A stretch of DNA of 41,619 bases, taken from the NCBI GenBank assembly GCA_026706075.1, contig JAPOZM010000118.1, positions 1 to 41,619 on the forward strand. Direction: 5' to 3'. Positions 37,816-41,619 of this stretch are shown one piece after another. The position numbers and the translations under genes are program-made. This stretch comes from Gemmatimonadaceae bacterium (GTDB lineage Bacteria > Latescibacterota > UBA2968 > UBA8231). The notes below the pieces were generated by a model, which saw nothing but the letters and a program-made list of their open reading frames with translations, had not been told where the DNA came from and ran no database searches. Each line of letters opens with the position of its first letter. The stretch's first letter is position 1.

Positions 37816-40638
37816 TCAGTGGGCGTCCAGCCAGGTCTCGCCGGTACCCATCTCCACGTCGATGGGCACCTTCATGGGGATCGCCTCCTTCATCTCCCGG
37901 GCCACCACCTCCCGCACCTCCTCCTCCTCCTCGCGGTGGAGGTCGAAGAGCAGCTCGTCGTGCACCTGGAGCAGCATGCGCGTCTTCCAGCCCCGCTCGA
38001 CCTGCTGCCGGTGGATGGCCACCATGGCGCGCTTGATCATGTCCGCCGCCGTGCCCTGGATCGGCGAGTTGATGGCGTTGCGCTCGGCGGCGGCGCGCAC
38101 CGCCCGGTTGCGGGAGTGGATGTCCTTCAGGTAGCGGCGGCGGCCGAGCATCGTCTCCACGTACCCGTGCTCCTTGCAGAACTCGACCGTCTCGTCCATG
38201 TAGCGGCGCACGCCGGGGTACTCCTCGAAGTACTGCTCGATGAACTGCTGTCCCAGCTTGCGCGGCAGGCCCAGCCGCTCCGACAGGCCGAAGGCGGAGA
38301 TGCCGTAGATGATGCCGAAGTTGACCGTCTTCGCCTGGCGCCGCATCTCGTCGTCGACCATCTCCTCCGGCACCCCCCAGATGCGCGACGCGGTCACGGC
38401 GTGGATGTCCTCGCGCTCGCGGAAGGCGCGGTTCATGCGCTCGTCGCCGCAGATCTCGGCGATGATGCGCAGCTCGATCTGGGAGTAGTCGGCGGCCAGC
38501 AGGGTGTACTCGGGGCCACCGGGGACGAAGGCCTTGCGAATCTCGCGGCCCTGCTCGGTGCGGATCGGGATGTTCTGGAGGTTCGGGCCGCTCGACTGCA
38601 TGCGGCCGGTGGCGGCCACGGCCTGCTCGTAGTGGGTGTGGACGCGGCCGGTGCCGGGGAAGATCGCCCCCGGGAGCATGTCGAGGTAGGTCGACTTCAG
38701 CTTGGTGCACAGCCGGTGATCGAGGATCCGGGCGGCGATCTCGTGCTCGTGGGAGAGCCGCGTGAGGACCATCTCGTCGGTCTTGTACTGCTTCGACTTG
38801 GAGGTGCGGCGGGCGTTGGGGTCGAGCTGGAGCTTCTCGAAGAGGATGTTGCCGAGCTGCTGGGGCGAGTTGAGGTTGAAGGGCTCGCCCGCCAGCTCCT
38901 CGATCCGTTGGGCCGCCGACTCGATCCGCTCCGCCAGTTCGTCGGAGATCGTCTTGAGGATGGCGGGGTCGACGCGGATGCCGGCGTGCTCCATCGCCGC
39001 CAGCACCGGGATCAGGGGCGCCTCGACCTCCTCGTAGAGCCGCATCTGCCCCGACTCCTCGAGCATCGGCTCCAGCTTGAGGCTCAGCTGCAGAGCCACG
39101 TCGGCGTCCTCCACCGCGTACTCCGTCAGCTCCTGAAGCGGGACCTCGCGCATGCTGCGCTGGTCCTCGCCGCGCTCGCCGATCAGGTCGGCGATTGGCA
39201 CCGGCCTGTACCCGAGCAGGGCCTGGGAGAGGTAGTCGAGGGAACGGCGCAGGTCGGGCACGGCGAGGAAGGCGGCCACCATCGTGTCGAAGAGGCGGCC
39301 CTGCACCTCGATGCCCTTCCAGCGCAGGGCGACGAGGTCGAACTTGAGGTTGTGGCCGATCTTGGCCACCGCCGGGTCCTCCAGCAGCGGGCGCAGCTCC
39401 TCCAGCACGGCGCGGCCCTCCTCCTCGTCCTCCGGGAAGGGGACGTAGGCGCCGGCGTGAGGCGTGTGGCTCACCGCCACGCCGAGGAGCTCGCAGGTGC
39501 GAGGGTTGAGGCTCGTCGTCTCCAGGTCGAGGGCGAAGGCGCCCGCCTGCTTCAGCTCGGCGATCAGCGCGGCGCGGCCGGCGGCGTCCTCGACGGTCCG
39601 GTAGTCGTGCTCCACGTCGGCGATGGAGCGGACCTCGTGGGGGTCCTCGACGCCGGCGTGGAGACGCTGCACCCCGGCCTCGAAGTCGTCGCCGAAGAGG
39701 CGCTTGCCGAGGGCGTTGAACTCCAGCTCGGAGAACAGCCCGGTGAGGGCCTTGTCGTCAGCCGGTCCCCGCTTGAGGGTCTCGATCTCCAGCTCCACGG
39801 GCACGGCGGTCTCGATCGTCACCAGCCGCTTGGAGAGCCGCGCCTGGTCGGCGTGCTCCTGAAGGACCTGGCGGCGCTTGCCCTTGATCTCCTCGACGCG
39901 GTCGAGGAGCTCCTCCACGGTGCCGAAGTCGGCCAGCAGCTTCTGGGCCGTCTTCTCGCCGATGCCGGGCACGCCGGGGACGTTGTCGATGGCGTCGCCC
40001 ATGAGCCCGAAGAGGTCGGGGATCTGGTCGATGCGCTCGACCTTCCACTTGGCCAGCACGGCGTCCTGGCCGAGCAGCTCCGGCGGCCGCCCGGAGCGGC
40101 CCGGCCGGTAGAGCAGGGTCCGCTCCGACACGAGCTGGGCGAAGTCCTTGTCGGGGGTGACCATGTAGGTCGTCATGCCCGCCGACTCGGCGCGGCGCAC
40201 GAGGGTGCCGATCACGTCGTCAGCCTCCCAGCCGTCGACGCGCACCACGGGGATGTTGAACCCCTCGAGGATGCGGAAGACGTAGGGCATGGCCGTGCCC
40301 AGGTCCTCGGGCATGCTCTCGCGCTGGGCCTTGTACTCGGCGAACTCCTCGTGCCGGTGGGTCGGCTCGCCGGTGTCGAAGACGGCGCCCAGGTGGGTCG
40401 GCTCGAAGCGCTCCAGAAGCTCCAGCAGGGTGTTGGTGAAGACGAAGGGCGCCGAGGTGTTCATCCCCCGGGAGTTGGTCACCGGGTTGTTGATGAGCGC
40501 GAAGTGGGCGCGGTAGGCCAGGGCCAGGCCGTCGAGGAGGCAGAGGACGCGGCGGTCCTCGAGGTCCAGCTCGCCGGTGCGGCCGAGGGCGCGGCTGGCG
40601 GCGTCGGTGGGGGCGGAGGCGGTCGTCATGGAGGGCAC
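37816..40638 (-). CDS. polA: DNA polymerase I
   Basis: A 940-residue family A polymerase with all three activities. 5' nuclease (about 28-310): LLDGLALAYRAHFAL, DGWEADDVIGTL, TPDKDFAQLV, FGLMGDAIDNVPGVPGIGEKT. 3'-5' exonuclease (about 345-540): FALDLETTSLNPR (DxE), GHNLKFDLVAL and YAVEDADVAL, so proofreading residues are retained, unlike Bacillus or Thermus PolA. Polymerase domain: TGRMQSSGPNLQNIPIRTEQ, LLAADYSQIELRIIAEICGD, the O-helix RRQAKTVNFGIIYGISAFGL and LQVHDELLFDL. The start is GTG at 40638 (AGGT upstream) or ATG at 40629. It is divergent from an HpcH/HpaI aldolase and runs directly into the Rieske genes (16-nt gap). Confidence 0.96.
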   Translation of the reverse strand: MPSMTTASAPTDAASRALGRTGELDLEDRRVLCLLDGLALAYRAHFALINNPVTNSRGMNTSAPFVFTNTLLELLERFEPTHLGAVFDTGEPTHRHEEFAEYKAQRESMPEDLGTAMPYVFRILEGFNIPVVRVDGWEADDVIGTLVRRAESAGMTTYMVTPDKDFAQLVSERTLLYRPGRSGRPPELLGQDAVLAKWKVERIDQIPDLFGLMGDAIDNVPGVPGIGEKTAQKLLADFGTVEELLDRVEEIKGKRRQVLQEHADQARLSKRLVTIETAVPVELEIETLKRGPADDKALTGLFSELEFNALGKRLFGDDFEAGVQRLHAGVEDPHEVRSIADVEHDYRTVEDAAGRAALIAELKQAGAFALDLETTSLNPRTCELLGVAVSHTPHAGAYVPFPEDEEEGRAVLEELRPLLEDPAVAKIGHNLKFDLVALRWKGIEVQGRLFDTMVAAFLAVPDLRRSLDYLSQALLGYRPVPIADLIGERGEDQRSMREVPLQELTEYAVEDADVALQLSLKLEPMLEESGQMRLYEEVEAPLIPVLAAMEHAGIRVDPAILKTISDELAERIESAAQRIEELAGEPFNLNSPQQLGNILFEKLQLDPNARRTSKSKQYKTDEMVLTRLSHEHEIAARILDHRLCTKLKSTYLDMLPGAIFPGTGRVHTHYEQAVAATGRMQSSGPNLQNIPIRTEQGREIRKAFVPGGPEYTLLAADYSQIELRIIAEICGDERMNRAFREREDIHAVTASRIWGVPEEMVDDEMRRQAKTVNFGIIYGISAFGLSERLGLPRKLGQQFIEQYFEEYPGVRRYMDETVEFCKEHGYVETMLGRRRYLKDIHSRNRAVRAAAERNAINSPIQGTAADMIKRAMVAIHRQQVERGWKTRMLLQVHDELLFDLHREEEEEVREVVAREMKEAIPMKVPIDVEMGTGETWLDAH

Positions 40639-40710
40639 CCAACCTAACGGCGCCCGCGAACCTCATCAAGCGTCTTGCCGTCCTCTGGCAGGACTCCTTG
40701 ATTGCGCTGA

Positions 40711-41529
40711 ATGAGCAAGAGACCCGCCGATCCCACGGCCCTCGGCCGGGCCTTCCGCCGGCGCCTGCGCCGCGCCGGCGCCGAGGGGCCGCCGGCCCTC
40801 GGGTGCATGGTCTCCGAGTACCTGCGGCCGTCGATGGCGACCCTGCTGGCCGAGGCCGGGTACGACTTCCTCTTCGTCGAGACCGAGCACGCCTTCCTGC
40901 AGACCCCGGAGCTGGCCGGCTTCGTCCACGCCGCCCGCGGCCTGGGCCTGCCGGCGATCGCCAAGACGGACCTCGACCGCGGCGAGGTGACCCGCCTACT
41001 CGACACCGGCCTGTGCGGCCTGCAGCTGCCGCGCACCGAGTCGCCCGAGCAGCTCGCCGAGCTGGCCGACTACGCCCTCTTCCCGCCGAAGGGCTCCCGC
41101 GCCGGGGCCCCGGGATACGGCAGCACCGACTACCGGATCCCCGAGGACCACGGCGCCTGGCTGCGGCGGGCGAACCAGTCGGTCAGCATCGTGGCCCACA
41201 TCGAGACCGCCGAGGGCCTCCGCAACGCCGCCGCCATCGCCGCCAGCCCCCACGTGGACGTGGTCTACGTGGGGCCCTACGACTTCTCCATCGCCATGGG
41301 CCGTCCCGGCGACTACGACCACCCCGACGTGACCGGCCCCATGAGGCGCATCCTGCGGCTGTGCCGGGAGCGCCGGGTCTGCTTCGGGACCACGCCCTCC
41401 GGCCCCGGGACGGCTCGTGACTGGGTCCGCCGAGGCGCCGGGTTCTTCGAGCTGGGCAGCGAGCTGGAGCTGACGGCGCGTGCGGCCCGGGCCGAGGTGG
41501 AGGCCTACCGCGGCGGATCGGATAACTGA
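40711..41529 (+). CDS. HpcH/HpaI aldolase/citrate lyase family protein
   Basis: A 272-residue class II (metal-dependent) pyruvate aldolase of the HpcH/HpaI family, which cleaves 4-hydroxy-2-oxo acids such as 2-keto-3-deoxy-L-rhamnonate. Landmarks: ALGCMVSEYLRPSMATLLAE, YDFLFVETEHAFLQTPEL (usually D.EH), GLCGLQLPRTESPEQ, VAHIETAEGLRNA with the metal Glu, and DVVYVGPYDFSIAMGRPG with the metal Asp. The typical YGxxxDY insert (APGYGSTDYRI) is present. The start is ATG at 40711. The 72-bp divergent gap to polA contains an ATCAAG/CTTGAT inverted repeat (40665-40702) but no clear promoter. Confidence 0.9.
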   Translation: MSKRPADPTALGRAFRRRLRRAGAEGPPALGCMVSEYLRPSMATLLAEAGYDFLFVETEHAFLQTPELAGFVHAARGLGLPAIAKTDLDRGEVTRLLDTGLCGLQLPRTESPEQLAELADYALFPPKGSRAGAPGYGSTDYRIPEDHGAWLRRANQSVSIVAHIETAEGLRNAAAIAASPHVDVVYVGPYDFSIAMGRPGDYDHPDVTGPMRRILRLCRERRVCFGTTPSGPGTARDWVRRGAGFFELGSELELTARAARAEVEAYRGGSDN

Positions 41530-41604
41530 CAACTGGTGATTGTCACATCCCACCAACAAACTCAAATCGCAAATGCGACGATCTGTGAGAGAAAGGGTTG
41601 CCTC
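41530..41604 (+). promoter_or_regulatory. AT-rich gap before the last gene
   Basis: These 75 bp are markedly AT-richer than the rest of the window and probably hold a promoter. TTGTCA (41545-41550) is a possible -35, but no good -10 follows at 16-18 bp. AAGGG near 41593-41597 fits as the ribosome-binding site for the ATG at 41605. Confidence 0.3.
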
Positions 41605-41619
41605 ATGACCGAAACGGAA
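41605..41619 (+). CDS. Start of a further gene, cut by the window end
   Basis: ATG ACC GAA ACG GAA (Met-Thr-Glu-Thr-Glu) follows an AAGGG ribosome-binding site by about 7 nt and lies after an AT-rich gap. Only five codons are visible, so no product can be named. Confidence 0.45.

Noticed and set aside
1..41619. Search for CRISPR arrays, insertion sequences, attachment sites, rRNA or tRNA genes
   Set aside because: No regularly spaced repeats, transposase or integrase motifs, T-arm/anticodon-like folds or rRNA-like sequence were seen by eye; a covariance search could still find an RNA gene missed here.

Overview
The window is very GC-rich bacterial DNA. GTG and TTG start codons are common, many neighbouring genes overlap by 4 nt (ATGA or GTGA), and nearly every stretch is coding. 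I see no phage, insertion sequence, CRISPR array, rRNA or tRNA. Conserved housekeeping blocks (ffh-rpsP-rimM-trmD-rplS, rsmB-PASTA-rpe, polA, recJ) sit beside families frequent in uncultured, environmental, polysaccharide-degrading lineages: a PhyH dioxygenase, a Gfo/Idh/MocA oxidoreductase, a ceramidase-like protein, an amidohydrolase and an HpcH/HpaI aldolase. This suggests a chromosome segment, probably a metagenome contig, from an uncultured phylum of the Latescibacterota, Krumholzibacteriota or Gemmatimonadota kind. That placement is a low-confidence inference from gene content only.

Layout. 1-2872 (+): tail of an Mrp/complex-I-like antiporter module (two proton-channel subunits and a small membrane protein). 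2952-9587: gluconokinase (-), Fpg-family DNA glycosylase, PfkB sugar kinase, secreted phytase/esterase-like protein, a GalB-like PIG-L protein (-), an amidohydrolase and endonuclease IV. 9661-16576 (-): a primary-like sigma factor; a run made of L,D-transpeptidase, a periplasmic unknown, a ceramidase-like protein, a YkgJ Cys-cluster protein and a Gfo/Idh oxidoreductase; then a lipoprotein and two small membrane proteins. 16853-20674 (-): GDPD, archaeal-type phosphoglycerate mutase, RecJ. 20861-23648 (+): rsmB, PASTA protein, rpe. 23656-25065 (-): an ECF sigma factor fused to a DnaN-like sliding-clamp region. 25219-29745 (+): SRP/ribosome operon, ending in a small membrane protein and a PhyH oxygenase. 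30026-31531 (-): a divergent purF. 31660-40638 (-): apparent operon polA - Rieske protein A - Rieske protein B - amt - glnB - degenerate aldo/keto reductase. 40711-41529 (+): HpcH/HpaI aldolase. A further gene starts at 41605.

The strongest candidates for something undescribed are: (1) the sigma factor/sliding-clamp fusion; (2) the tandem paralogous Rieske proteins, which share an unrecognised ~470-residue C-terminal domain and are embedded with amt-glnB; and (3) a near-consensus promoter at 16797-16826 whose spacer holds a perfect 14-bp palindrome, leading into a ~210-nt non-coding structured leader.
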